Notes: a model not told the origin generated them from the sequence alone. DNA of 15,809 nucleotides from CAYLJO01 sp964383905 (GCA_964383905.1 CAYLJO010000149.1:1-15809); one strand, 5' to 3'; counted from the stretch's first letter, positions 7,126 through 15,070 are shown. Numbers and translations: made by a program.

Positions 7126-9147
7126 ATGTTAAAACAGTTAAGCCGTCTGGAACGGACACGCAATCTCGTCATTATCGGCTTTGTCGTCCTAATGGCCGTC
7201 AGTCTGGTAATTTTCTACGCGCCGGGTCGCAGCCGCGGCAGCAACGTGGAGCCGGCAAGGAGCACCGAAGTCCTCGCCAAGGTGGGCGGTGAAGAGATCA
7301 CCGTCGGCGACCTCACGCAGCTCAAGCAGACCTACCAGCAGATGTTCGGCGGACAGATCGACATCGCGCAGCTCGGCGGCGACAGGCGCCTTCTCGACGG
7401 CCTCATACGTGACCGCGTCGTCGCACAGGAGGCCGCGCGCCTCGGCCTCGCCGCTTCCGACGCCGAAGTTGCCGATAAAATCCGCAAGCAGTTCAGCGAC
7501 GCGTCCGGCAAATTCGTCGGCGTCGAGCGTTACAAAGAGTCGGTCGTCGCGCGCTACGGCGATGTGGCGCGCTTCGAGCATAACGTGGCCGATTCCATCG
7601 CCGCCGAAAAGCTCCAGGCGTTCGTCACCGCCGGCGTGCGTGTCTCTGACGAAGAAGTGCAGGACGATTATAAGCGCAAGAACACGACTTTCGATCTCAT
7701 TTACGTCCCCGTGACCGTTGACAAACTGGCGCAGAAGATCCAGCCCTCGACCGAAGAGCTGCACGCCTATTACGACCAGCACAAAACCGATTACCGGATC
7801 CTCGAACCGCAGAAAAAGATTCGTTACCTCTACGTAGATCAAGCCAAGGTCGGCGAGAAGTTGCAGATCCCCGAGTCGGATTTGCGCGCCGAATACGACC
7901 AGCTTTCGCCGGAAAACAAGGAGGCCGGCGTTAAGGCGCAGCAGATCGTTTTGAAGGTCGCGCGGCCGGATTTGGACGCGCAGGTGAAGGCCAAGGCCGA
8001 CGAATTAGTAGCGAAAGCCCGCGGGGCGACGGGCAATGCGACCGAACAGGCGTTTGCCGATCTCGCGAAAGGAAATTCCGAGGACCCGGCGACCGCCAAA
8101 AACGGCGGCGCGCTCCCGGGGCTCGTCAAAAAGAGCCCGAACAAGCCCGACGATCCGTATCAAAAGGTGCTCGATATGCAGCCCGGCGCGGTCACAGACC
8201 CGATCAAATATAAGAATGCCTACTACATTCTTCGTCGCGGTGAAGCGGTTCCGAAATCGTTTGAGGACGCCAAAAATGAGTTGACCGTTTCGCTCCGCAA
8301 CCGCCGCGCGTACGCTGCCGCCGCGCAGCTCGCGCAGCGTGCGCAGGATCGCTTGAAAGAGACGAAGGACGTTCAGAAGGTGGCCCAGGAACTTGCCCCT
8401 GATGCCAACATGAAGCCCGCTGATATGGTGAAAGAGACGCCTTACATTAAGCCCGGCGATGACGTCCCGAACATCGGTAGCTCACAGCAATTCGAGCAGG
8501 GCATCGCGCCGCTCAACAGTCCGGGCGACATCGGCGAGCGCACGCCGGTCAAAGGCGGCTTCGCCATCCCCGTACTCGTTGATAAAAAGGAACCACGCAT
8601 TCCGGAGTTTGACGAAGTCAAGGACAAAGTTACGCAGGCCGTGCGCAACGAGCGCGCCAAGTCCGAGCTCGAACAGAGGGCGCGCGAATTGGCGTCCGGC
8701 GCCAACACGGCCGCGGACCTCAAAGCCGCCGCCGAAAAGCTCGGCCTACAGTCCGAGAAGGCGGATGCCTATAAGCTCGGCACCCCGCTCGGGCAGGCCG
8801 GCACAAGCCCGGAAGCGGACGAGGCCATCTATGCTCTGAAAACCGGCAAAGTGACAAAGACGCCCATCAAGATCGGCGACAATTGGTTGGTCATCGGTGC
8901 GACCAAGCGCACCGAAGCCGACCTGGCGGAGTTTGCCAAGCAACGCGACCAGTTAATGCAGACTGCTCTTTCGACGCGCCGCAATCAGGTCTTTGAGGAC
9001 TACATCGGCGCCGCCAAGGCACGTATGGACAAGGAAGGGAAGATAAAGATTTACGACGATGTGCTGGCGAATATGTCGGAGGATGAAGCCCCGGTCGCCA
9101 TGCCCCCGCGCCGCGCCCCGCGCCTTCCGATTCCGTCAAGAAAATAG
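7126..9147 (+). CDS. Membrane-anchored PpiD/SurA-like peptidyl-prolyl isomerase family chaperone
   Basis: The protein has 673 residues and the PpiD layout. A short cytosolic basic start and one transmembrane helix (residues 13-31) are followed by a SurA/PpiD-type N-terminal chaperone region (about 46-225, with VNGEEIT-like VGGEEITVGDL). A parvulin-like domain follows at about 266-372 (VKAQQIVLKV, SEDPATAKNGGALPGL, VTDPIKYKNAYYILRRGE), then a long helical region with a second, partial parvulin-like repeat (LKTGKVTKTPIKIGDNWLVI, 571-590) and a proline-rich tail. It should help fold newly exported proteins at the periplasmic face. The usual catalytic histidine of the ASHIL motif is replaced by glutamine (AQQI, 271-274), so isomerase activity may be weak or lost, as in E. 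coli PpiD. ATG 7126 follows AAGGA by 7 nt. Confidence 0.9.
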   Translation: MLKQLSRLERTRNLVIIGFVVLMAVSLVIFYAPGRSRGSNVEPARSTEVLAKVGGEEITVGDLTQLKQTYQQMFGGQIDIAQLGGDRRLLDGLIRDRVVAQEAARLGLAASDAEVADKIRKQFSDASGKFVGVERYKESVVARYGDVARFEHNVADSIAAEKLQAFVTAGVRVSDEEVQDDYKRKNTTFDLIYVPVTVDKLAQKIQPSTEELHAYYDQHKTDYRILEPQKKIRYLYVDQAKVGEKLQIPESDLRAEYDQLSPENKEAGVKAQQIVLKVARPDLDAQVKAKADELVAKARGATGNATEQAFADLAKGNSEDPATAKNGGALPGLVKKSPNKPDDPYQKVLDMQPGAVTDPIKYKNAYYILRRGEAVPKSFEDAKNELTVSLRNRRAYAAAAQLAQRAQDRLKETKDVQKVAQELAPDANMKPADMVKETPYIKPGDDVPNIGSSQQFEQGIAPLNSPGDIGERTPVKGGFAIPVLVDKKEPRIPEFDEVKDKVTQAVRNERAKSELEQRARELASGANTAADLKAAAEKLGLQSEKADAYKLGTPLGQAGTSPEADEAIYALKTGKVTKTPIKIGDNWLVIGATKRTEADLAEFAKQRDQLMQTALSTRRNQVFEDYIGAAKARMDKEGKIKIYDDVLANMSEDEAPVAMPPRRAPRLPIPSRK

Positions 9148-9213
9148 CATCAGGTTGGACACGGAAACCGAAGACACATGTGGCCGAGTCTTGGCCGCTT
9201 AATGTAAGAGAAA

Positions 9214-9250
9214 CGGATGGGCCGGTTGCAATTTGCAACCGGCCCATCCG
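9214..9250. terminator. Strong bidirectional hairpin terminator
   Basis: A perfect 17-bp stem (9214-9230 with 9234-9250) closes a 3-nt loop between two convergent genes. On the minus strand it is followed by TTTCTCTTA and on the plus strand by ACTTTC. It lies 67 nt past the plus-strand stop and about 185 nt past the minus-strand stop, so it can end both transcripts. Confidence 0.8.
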
Positions 9251-9299
9251 ACTTTCACCAGTAAATGCGCAAGCTTAATCCCCTAAGCCGGTCTTTGTG

Positions 9300-9407
9300 G
9301 CGAGGGTAAAGAAGGCGAAAGCAAGGGGGAGATAGGGGAAGGATGAACAAGGGGAGACCGAGGCGACCCGAGGAGAGGGGGAGACCAGGCAGACGCGGCG
9401 AAATATT
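9300..9407. repeat. Polypurine tract with degenerate GGGGAGACC repeats
   Basis: The plus strand is almost all A and G over roughly 100 bp. GGGGAGACC recurs near 9352 and 9379, with related GAGGCGACC and GAGGAG units between. It lies downstream of the penicillin-binding protein gene, inside its probable 3' untranslated region on the minus strand, where it is correspondingly pyrimidine-rich. No gene is seen here. Confidence 0.45.
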
Positions 9408-9435
9408 CTTCCATCCTCCCGCCTTTATCCTCCGG

Positions 9436-12015
9436 TTACGGCTCGTCGGTCCCCTTCTTGCCTTTCTTCTTCTGCGGGTCGACCTCGCGCGGGCGCGTGG
9501 CGGAGGCGGGCGCCGGAAGGGTGTCTGTGCGCGGCACGCTGGTTTCAGGCTTCTTTGGCGTGGATATCACCGTCGCCGGCTTGGTCGGCGCGGCCGCAGG
9601 CTCGTCCTCCGTTTTTGGAGCGGGCGGCAGTGTGACCTGCTCTAGCTTGGGCTCGGTGATCGCCGTGGGAAGCCCGCTACTGTCGGTCTCGCTGCGTTTC
9701 GACTTGGCCCTTTCTGCGGCCAACTGCGCGCGCTCTTCAGCCATCTCGCGCTGCCGCTCCTTCATCAGCTCTTTCATGTCTTCGGGCATCTGGGGCGGCT
9801 TCTCAAAGCTCTCTTTCGGCTTGTCTTTCAGAAAGTCTTTCATGAAATCCACGAACAAGGGGAGCGCGCCGTGCCCGCCCGTCATGTCTTCCCCGAGCGG
9901 CTTCTTGCGTCCCGGATAACCCATCCAGACGCCCGTCACGTAAGTCGGCGTGTACCCAATAAACCAGACGTCGGTGTGATCGTTGACGGTCCCGGTCTTG
10001 CCCGCGACGGGTACGCCCAGCACCCTGGCGCCCGCACCCGTCCCGCCGGGAGCCTCGACGACGCCCCGCATCATCTCGACCATCGTCAGCGCGACATACG
10101 CGCTCATGACTTTCGAGGTGGTCTTCTCCCATTCTTCGAGCATCCCGTCGTCCGGATCCAGCACGCGGCGAATGATATGCGGCTCGACACGCACGCCCTT
10201 GTTCGGAAAGGCTGAATAAGCCGAGACCATCTGAATCAGCGGAACTTCCGTCGCCCCGAGGGCGGAAGGAAGGTAAGGGGCCATCGGCACGGTGATGCCG
10301 AAGCGACGCACCATCTGCGCCCCCGTTTGAATGCCGACCGTTTGCAGCAGGTGCACCGCCGGAACGTTCATCGAGTGGGCCAGCGCCGCCTTTAACGGCA
10401 TGTCGGAGTTGCCGGTTGAGCCGTCGTAGTTGTGCGGCTGCCAATCCCCGATGCTGATCGGCGCGCCGCTCACGATTGAATCGGGCGTCATGCCCCACTC
10501 GATCGCCGCCGTGTAGATGAAGGGTTTAAAGGCCGAGCCCGTCTGGCGATAAGCCTGCGTCGCGTTATTGAATTTATTGGTATAAAAGTCATAACCGCCG
10601 ACCATGGTAATAATCTCGCCCGTCTTCGCGTTCAAGGTCATCATGGCGCCCTGCACCCCCGGGACCTGCGAGAGCTCGACCCTCAGACGGCGATCCTTCT
10701 TATCAACCTCTTTGATCTCAAACTCGGCCAGGTCGCCCGGCTTGAATTCGCTCTTCGGCTGGCGCTTGGACCAACCCATCTCTTTCGGCGTCACGACGGC
10801 GCTGAAGCTGCCGAAGCGCACCTGGGCCTCGTTTCGCAGATGGTCAACCTTCATGATCAGGCCCATGCGATACTTGCCCGGCTCGTAATCGTTACCGTAC
10901 CAGTCCGGATGCTTGTAGTTGTCCAACTGTTGCTGTGTCGCGGTGCCGTTGATACTGATGTTCGTGTAAGCGCTGCGCCAGCCGGCATGCGTGCGGTCAT
11001 AGCGGCGCAGGCCGGCGCGCACCACTTCGACGGCCTTCTGTTGCGCCTCGGCGTTGATCGTCGTGTAGACGGTCAGACCGCCTTGCGCGACGCGTGTCGT
11101 GTACTTGTCTTCCAGCTCCTGGCGGACATACTCGACCGGGTAATCGAAGGGCGTTGAGCGTTGCTGCGACCCGTAGTAAGCCGTGTCGGCCAGTTGGATC
11201 GGTTTGGCCTTCGCGGCATCAACCTCCGATTGCGAAGCGAAGCCGTACCTCGCCATCTGGTCCAGCACAATATTGCGCCGGGCGAGCGCCTCCTTCGGGT
11301 GGATGGTTGGCGAATACTCGCCCGGGGCTTTCGGGATTCCGGCCAGCAGCGCGGCCTCTTCCAGCGTGAGATCTTTCGCCTCTTTGCCGAAATAAGTTTC
11401 CGCGCCCGCTTCGACGCCGTAGGCGTTATTGCCAAGGAAGATGTGGTTGGCGTAGAGCTCCATGATCTGGTTTTTCGTGTAGTAGCGCTCGATCTGGAGG
11501 GCCAGCACCCACTCGTTCATCTTGCGCTTGAGGGTTTGCTCCTTCGAGAGAAAGAGGTTCTTGGCGAGCTGCTGCGTGAGCGTCGAGCCGCCTTCGCGTT
11601 TCCCCCTCAGATTACTGATCGCCGCGCCGATAATGCGTATCGGATCGATGCCGACATGATCGTAGAAACGCGCATCCTCGATGGCGAGGATCGAGTTCTT
11701 CATCAGCGGCGGAATCTCCTCGTATTTGAGCGGAATGCGCTTCTCCAGCGCGAAACTGCCGATCATCGTCTCGCCGTCGTCAGCGTAAACGCGCGTCACC
11801 ACGCTCGGCCGGTAAGTCGCCAGCGCCGCGACCTCGCTGGCCGCCCGCGAATAGTTGAGCTGGTAGGCGACGACGATACCCGTGATACCGCCGGCCGCAA
11901 TCGCCAGCAGCAGGACGGCGGCGAGCCAGAAATGATGTAGAGGATGACGGCTTCGGGTCAGTGTGGTGGTGGGGCGCGCCAGCGGCGCACGCGGGCGCGG
12001 TGCTTTGGAAGACAT
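9436..12015 (-). CDS. Class A penicillin-binding protein (PBP1A family)
   Basis: The protein has 859 residues and makes and cross-links peptidoglycan at the outer face of the inner membrane. After a basic cytosolic start there is a transmembrane anchor (29-51). The glycosyltransferase 51 domain (about 95-270) shows EDARFYDHVGID with catalytic E113 and GGSTLTQQLAKNLFL (142-156). An OB-like insert lies about 385-455. The transpeptidase domain (about 456-730) is complete: SAFK (S494, K497), SMN (548-550) and KTG (673-675). The tail (740-859) is a charged helix followed by a proline- and lysine-rich low-complexity stretch ending KKKGKKGTDEP. ATG 12015 is preceded by AAAGGAA about 9 nt away. It shares a divergent spacer with ssrA. 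All catalytic residues seen imply a bifunctional enzyme. Confidence 0.95.
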   Translation of the reverse strand: MSSKAPRPRAPLARPTTTLTRSRHPLHHFWLAAVLLLAIAAGGITGIVVAYQLNYSRAASEVAALATYRPSVVTRVYADDGETMIGSFALEKRIPLKYEEIPPLMKNSILAIEDARFYDHVGIDPIRIIGAAISNLRGKREGGSTLTQQLAKNLFLSKEQTLKRKMNEWVLALQIERYYTKNQIMELYANHIFLGNNAYGVEAGAETYFGKEAKDLTLEEAALLAGIPKAPGEYSPTIHPKEALARRNIVLDQMARYGFASQSEVDAAKAKPIQLADTAYYGSQQRSTPFDYPVEYVRQELEDKYTTRVAQGGLTVYTTINAEAQQKAVEVVRAGLRRYDRTHAGWRSAYTNISINGTATQQQLDNYKHPDWYGNDYEPGKYRMGLIMKVDHLRNEAQVRFGSFSAVVTPKEMGWSKRQPKSEFKPGDLAEFEIKEVDKKDRRLRVELSQVPGVQGAMMTLNAKTGEIITMVGGYDFYTNKFNNATQAYRQTGSAFKPFIYTAAIEWGMTPDSIVSGAPISIGDWQPHNYDGSTGNSDMPLKAALAHSMNVPAVHLLQTVGIQTGAQMVRRFGITVPMAPYLPSALGATEVPLIQMVSAYSAFPNKGVRVEPHIIRRVLDPDDGMLEEWEKTTSKVMSAYVALTMVEMMRGVVEAPGGTGAGARVLGVPVAGKTGTVNDHTDVWFIGYTPTYVTGVWMGYPGRKKPLGEDMTGGHGALPLFVDFMKDFLKDKPKESFEKPPQMPEDMKELMKERQREMAEERAQLAAERAKSKRSETDSSGLPTAITEPKLEQVTLPPAPKTEDEPAAAPTKPATVISTPKKPETSVPRTDTLPAPASATRPREVDPQKKKGKKGTDEP

Positions 12016-12038
12016 CGAAAAATTTCCTTTTCAAAAAT

Positions 12039-12069
12039 AGGCGCGCCCTGCCCGGGCCGGCGCGCGCCT
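12039..12069. repeat. GC-rich inverted repeat in the PBP leader
   Basis: AGGCGCGC (12039-12046) pairs perfectly with GCGCGCCT (12062-12069) around a GC-rich loop that itself holds CCCGGG. It lies 24 nt before the penicillin-binding protein start on the minus strand, so it would be a stable hairpin in that mRNA leader. Chance pairing is possible in such GC-rich sequence. Confidence 0.35.
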
Positions 12070-12114
12070 TGATGACAATGATGGCAAAGGGGAAGACCGT
12101 TCGCCCGACTGGGA

Positions 12115-12138
12115 ATTATAACCCAATTTTGTTATAAT
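12115..12138. promoter_or_regulatory. Symmetric divergent promoter for ssrA and the PBP gene
   Basis: ATTATAAC (12115-12122) and GTTATAAT (12131-12138) form a perfect 8-bp inverted repeat with an 8-nt centre. The right arm gives a plus-strand extended -10, TGTTATAAT (12130-12138), about 16 nt before the mature tmRNA start. The left arm gives TATAAT on the minus strand (12120-12115), facing the penicillin-binding protein gene. Neither side has a good -35 box at the usual distance; the TG extension probably makes up for this on the ssrA side. Confidence 0.6.
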
Positions 12139-12154
12139 AAGCATGCTCGCTTAG

Positions 12155-12544
12155 GGGGGCGACAGGCTTCGACAGGAGTCTGAACCGCCGGGCGGATGCA
12201 TGCCGGGCTCTCTCTATGCAGCTCGTTAAAAAGCGTAGGGAAACACAACTGCCAATGATCATGAATTGGCTCTCGCTGCCTAATTAAGCACCGAGCGTCT
12301 CGCCGCAAGTTGCTCATGCGCGCGGAGTGAGATGTCACTTAGATGAGCTGGCCCGTTCATGCGCCCGGGTGGGCGGGTAAGATAAAACCGGGTTGGCCCG
12401 CGCGCCGAGGTCTTCGTCGCTTCACTTACTCGGGGCCGGGCGAAATCGCTCATCGCAAGATGAGCACAAAGAGAAGCGGCTAAGCATGTAGATTCCACCG
12501 ACGTTGGCTCTTGGATCCGAGTTCGACTCTCGGCGCCTCCACCA
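12155..12544 (+). ncRNA. ssrA: Transfer-messenger RNA (tmRNA)
   Basis: About 390 nt. The 5' end GGGGGCGACAGGCTTCGACA is the typical tmRNA start, and the 3' end carries a T-arm (CCGAG, TTCGACT, CTCGG) and the CGCCTCC that pairs with the 5' GGGGGCG to form a 7-bp acceptor stem with one G-U pair, followed by ACCA encoded in the DNA. Between them lies the tag reading frame and a structured, GC-rich region matching the pseudoknot zone. tmRNA rescues ribosomes stalled on broken mRNA, with SmpB, and marks the product for proteolysis. It is a normal one-piece gene, not a permuted two-piece form. Transcription should begin near 12145, with RNase P trimming to 12155. Confidence 0.97.
12251..12283 (+). 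other. tmRNA-encoded proteolysis tag
   Basis: The resume codon GCC 12251 opens the frame ANDHELALAA, ended by TAA 12281-12283. With the alanine carried by tmRNA itself, the full tag is AANDHELALAA. The ANDxxxALAA frame matches the family, and the ALAA end is the signal recognised by ClpXP-type proteases. Confidence 0.93.
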
Positions 12545-12647
12545 TCTTCCCTGTATATTCATTTTTAAGAAAAAGCCTTATCATACTACTCGCTCGCTTG
12601 AGCTCTCTCCCGAAACGAAATACGAAGGAATGAGCCGCCCGCAGGAC

Positions 12648-12781
12648 GCTGAGGAACACAGAGGACAAAGCATAATAATAAGTGTGTGAAAATCGGCGCT
12701 GATAACCAACATGTTGTGTTCCATAATTAATTGCTTTTCTGGAATTTGTTTTTCCTCTGTGAACCTCTGTGCCCTCTGTGG
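12648..12781. repeat. Inverted CACAGAGG short tandem repeats
   Basis: The left arm (12648-12670) holds GCTGAGGAA and CACAGAGGA units. The right arm (12754-12781) holds three CCTCTGTG units spaced 10 and 9 nt apart, the complement of the left arm. About 80 nt of AT-rich sequence lies between. Such nonamer or decamer repeats are typical of dispersed intergenic elements. The arms could pair in more than one register. The element fills most of the 288-bp spacer between ssrA and murI. Confidence 0.6.
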
Positions 12782-12832
12782 TTCAATCTTTTCGTAACTA
12801 GAAGTAGGGTATCCTGCTTGTCCGGAAAATAA

Positions 12833-13687
12833 TTGAATCGCGACCTACCAATCGGAATATTTGATAGCGGCGTCGGCGGCCTGACCGTCTACCGCGCCCT
12901 GCATGAAGCCCTGCCCGCCGAGCGTTTCGTTTATCTTGGCGATACGGCGCGCGTGCCGTATGGTACGAAGTCGCTCAGGACGGTCGAGCGTTACGCCATT
13001 GAAAATTCTCGTTTCCTCGAAGCGCATGGCATTAAGCTGCTCGTCGTCGCATGCAATACGGCGTCGGCGCTCGCGCTGCCGGCGATCCGCAACGCCGTGG
13101 ACGTTGAAGTGATCGGTGTGATTGAACCCGGCGCGCGCGCCGCAGTTGAAGAGTCGGAAGGGAAGAGAATCGGCGTGATCGCAACCGAGGCGACCGTGCA
13201 GAGCGGCGCGTATGCGGAGGCCATCGCAAGATTCGCCCCCCGTGCGGAAGTCATCGCCCGCGCGTGCCCGCTTTTCGTCGCCCTCGCCGAAGAGGGCTGG
13301 GCCGAAACGGACGTCGCCCGCGCCGTCGCCGCAGAGTATTTGAAGGAGATCAAGGAGAGTGGTGTCGCAACCCTCGTCCTCGGCTGCACGCACTACCCGA
13401 TCCTCCGCCGCGTGATTCAAGAGGCGGTCGGCGAAGGCGTGCGCCTGATTGATTCCGGGGAAGCGACGGCGCGCGAGACCGAAGCGCTGCTCAGCGCCGG
13501 CGCTTTATCACGCGTTGATCGCCGCGACCGTGCGCGCGAGCGCCAGTTGTGCGATGATCTGGACCACTTCTATGTGACGGACGCGGCCGAGCGCTTCGCG
13601 CGTGTCGCCGAAAGGTTTTTAGGCAGTGTGCCTTCCGTGCTGGAGGCCGTTGAGGTTTGGGGGCATGATGAGCTTCGCACGTACTGA
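12833..13687 (+). CDS. murI: Glutamate racemase
   Basis: The 284-residue protein is of usual length. It interconverts L- and D-glutamate in the cytosol, supplying D-glutamate for the second residue of the peptidoglycan stem peptide. Motifs present are FDSGVGGLTV (10-19), YLGDTARVPYG (34-44), the first catalytic cysteine in ACNTASA (C74) and the second in GCTHYP (C185), with the CPLFVALAEEGW segment (145-156) between. Translation begins at TTG 12833, with GGA a few bases upstream; the next ATG in frame falls after the catalytic aspartate-serine motif, so it cannot be the start. The 3' end overlaps rph by 23 nt, pointing to translational coupling. Confidence 0.96.
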   Translation: MNRDLPIGIFDSGVGGLTVYRALHEALPAERFVYLGDTARVPYGTKSLRTVERYAIENSRFLEAHGIKLLVVACNTASALALPAIRNAVDVEVIGVIEPGARAAVEESEGKRIGVIATEATVQSGAYAEAIARFAPRAEVIARACPLFVALAEEGWAETDVARAVAAEYLKEIKESGVATLVLGCTHYPILRRVIQEAVGEGVRLIDSGEATARETEALLSAGALSRVDRRDRARERQLCDDLDHFYVTDAAERFARVAERFLGSVPSVLEAVEVWGHDELRTY

Positions 13688-14405
13688 CGGTCGGGCCGCC
13701 GACGAATTGCGCCCCGTTCGCCTCATACCCGATTACCTGCCCTACGCGGAAGGATCCGCGTTGATCGAGATGGGACAGACGCGCGTCGTCTGCGCGGCCT
13801 CCATCGACGAGCGGGTGCCGCCGTTCCTGCGCAATAGCCGTGGGCAGGGCTGGATCACCGCCGAGTATGCCATGCTCCCGCGGGCCACCGTCCAGCGCAC
13901 ACCGCGCGAGACCGGACGTGGCGGCCCTTCGGGTCGCACACACGAAATTCAACGCCTGATCGGCCGCAGCATCCGCGCCGTCGCCAACATGCAGCTTCTC
14001 GGCGAACGTACCATCACGCTCGATTGCGATGTGCTGCAGGCCGACGGCGGGACGCGCACGGCAGCCATCACCGGGGCTTACGTCGCGTTCGCGCTCGCCT
14101 GCCGCCGCCTGCTCCGCGCCGGAAAAATCAATCGCAACCCGGTTAAAGATGAGGTGGCCGCCGTCAGCGTCGGCATCGTTGACAAAACGCCTTTGCTTGA
14201 CCTGAAATACGACGAAGACTCGCGCGCCGAAGTTGATATGAATGTCGTCTGCACCAGCATCGGAAGCTTCATCGAAGTGCAGGGCACGGCCGAAGGTGCA
14301 CCGTTCACGCGCACGGAGATGGATGAACTTTTGGCGCTCGCCGGGCTGGGCATCGAACGCCTGATACTCATTCAGCGGGTCGCGCTCGAACAGGCTGGGG
14401 CCTGA
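13665..14405 (+). CDS. rph: Ribonuclease PH
   Basis: The 246-residue protein has the usual length. It is a phosphate-dependent 3'-to-5' exoribonuclease that forms a hexamer and trims tRNA and other RNA ends. Family motifs are GQTRVVCAASIDERVPPF (37-54), GWITAEYAMLPRAT (62-75), the arginine-rich phosphate-binding region with GRTHEIQRLIGRSIRAV (90-106), DCDVLQADGGTRTAAITGA (120-138) and YDEDSRAEVDMNVV (182-195), which has the metal-binding acidic residues. The ATG at 13665, or the adjacent one at 13668, follows GAGG by 9 nt, inside the end of murI; a GTG at 13626 in frame would add residues absent from the family. In many bacteria rdgB follows rph; here it does not. Confidence 0.96.
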   Translation: MMSFARTDGRAADELRPVRLIPDYLPYAEGSALIEMGQTRVVCAASIDERVPPFLRNSRGQGWITAEYAMLPRATVQRTPRETGRGGPSGRTHEIQRLIGRSIRAVANMQLLGERTITLDCDVLQADGGTRTAAITGAYVAFALACRRLLRAGKINRNPVKDEVAAVSVGIVDKTPLLDLKYDEDSRAEVDMNVVCTSIGSFIEVQGTAEGAPFTRTEMDELLALAGLGIERLILIQRVALEQAGA

Positions 14406-14554
14406 GGACCGGGGGGGCGGGCCCTCACGGCGGGACAACGCCGCGCGCCGCGCGCCGCATCTCAACCGCATGGCTCTTGTATCTCCCTGGTTTCAATGAG
14501 CTTTCGTAAAACTTACCCGATTGTTCTGATAATGGCAGAGGAGTTTTTCGCAGT
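14406..14554. other. Spacer after rph
   Basis: The first half is extremely GC-rich, with a GCGCGCC heptamer repeated near 14441-14460. The second half is AT-richer and holds GATAAT (14529-14534), a possible -10 box without a clear -35, and GAGGAG 11 nt before the next start. No gene is seen. Confidence 0.3.
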
Positions 14555-15070
14555 ATGCGACGCCTGACCACCTTTATTGCCCTCATCTTCGCCCTCGCGT
14601 TGGTATCGTTAAACGCCACAGCGCAGGTGCAAAACCTTACAAACGCCAACGTTGAGTACACCTTGGATCTTCCTTCCCCGGCATGGCGTGTCGTTTCAGA
14701 GCCTGACGCCGTTCACCAGCATATGGAATTCGTCAACGGTGATCGCAATGACGGCTTTCTGCGTATACGCAAGGAATTGGTTGACGCCGGTGTGACCGCC
14801 CGTGAGCTTGCGCGGCATGATCAGGACCTCAGACTTCGTTTCCTGCGCGGCTTCGTTGAAGGCAAAGAGGAGCCGTTCGCCGGTCGCTTAAATGGCGTCA
14901 CCATCTCTTATGAGTTCACCGAAGGCGGCAAGCCGATGGCCGGGCGCATCTACTACCTACAGGCGGATAACAGGACCATCTACACGCTGCACTTCAAGGG
15001 GCTGCGCGACAAACTCGGACGCATACGCAATCAAACGGATCTGATCGCGCGCAGCTTTCACGTCAAGTAA
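14555..15070 (+). CDS. Exported protein of unknown function
   Basis: The protein has 171 residues. MRR and a strong hydrophobic core (LTTFIALIFALALVSL) with an ATA-Q-type cleavage site near residue 23 mark a signal peptide, so it is exported. The mature part begins with polar strands (NVEYTLDLPSPAWRVVSEPD), continues through a helix (ARELARHDQDLRLRFLRGF) and ends with strands and a closing helix (GRIYYLQADNRTIYTLHFKG, then QTDLIARSFHVK). This order resembles the PsbP/DcrB/Mog1 fold, in which a final helix with a SF motif follows the sheet, but that is fold-level guessing. ATG 14555 has GAGGAG 11 nt upstream. No lipobox is seen. It may be transcribed with murI and rph or on its own. Confidence 0.75.
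   Translation: MRRLTTFIALIFALALVSLNATAQVQNLTNANVEYTLDLPSPAWRVVSEPDAVHQHMEFVNGDRNDGFLRIRKELVDAGVTARELARHDQDLRLRFLRGFVEGKEEPFAGRLNGVTISYEFTEGGKPMAGRIYYLQADNRTIYTLHFKGLRDKLGRIRNQTDLIARSFHVK

Noticed and set aside
9803..10498. Long minus-strand frame inside the PBP gene (231 codons)
   Set aside because: It lies in another frame of a gene with all catalytic motifs and has an arginine-, glycine- and alanine-rich composition typical of GC-rich shadows.
11161..11940. Long plus-strand frame opposite the PBP gene (259 codons)
   Set aside because: It is antisense to the glycosyltransferase domain, has no ribosome-binding site and no recognisable motifs.
12132..12498. Minus-strand short frames across the tmRNA gene
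   Set aside because: The tmRNA is certain from its ends, T-arm and tag; these frames are chance.
13491..14471. 326-codon minus-strand frame opposite murI and rph
   Set aside because: Both genes below it are certain from motifs. The frame is an antisense product of codon bias, with no domain seen.
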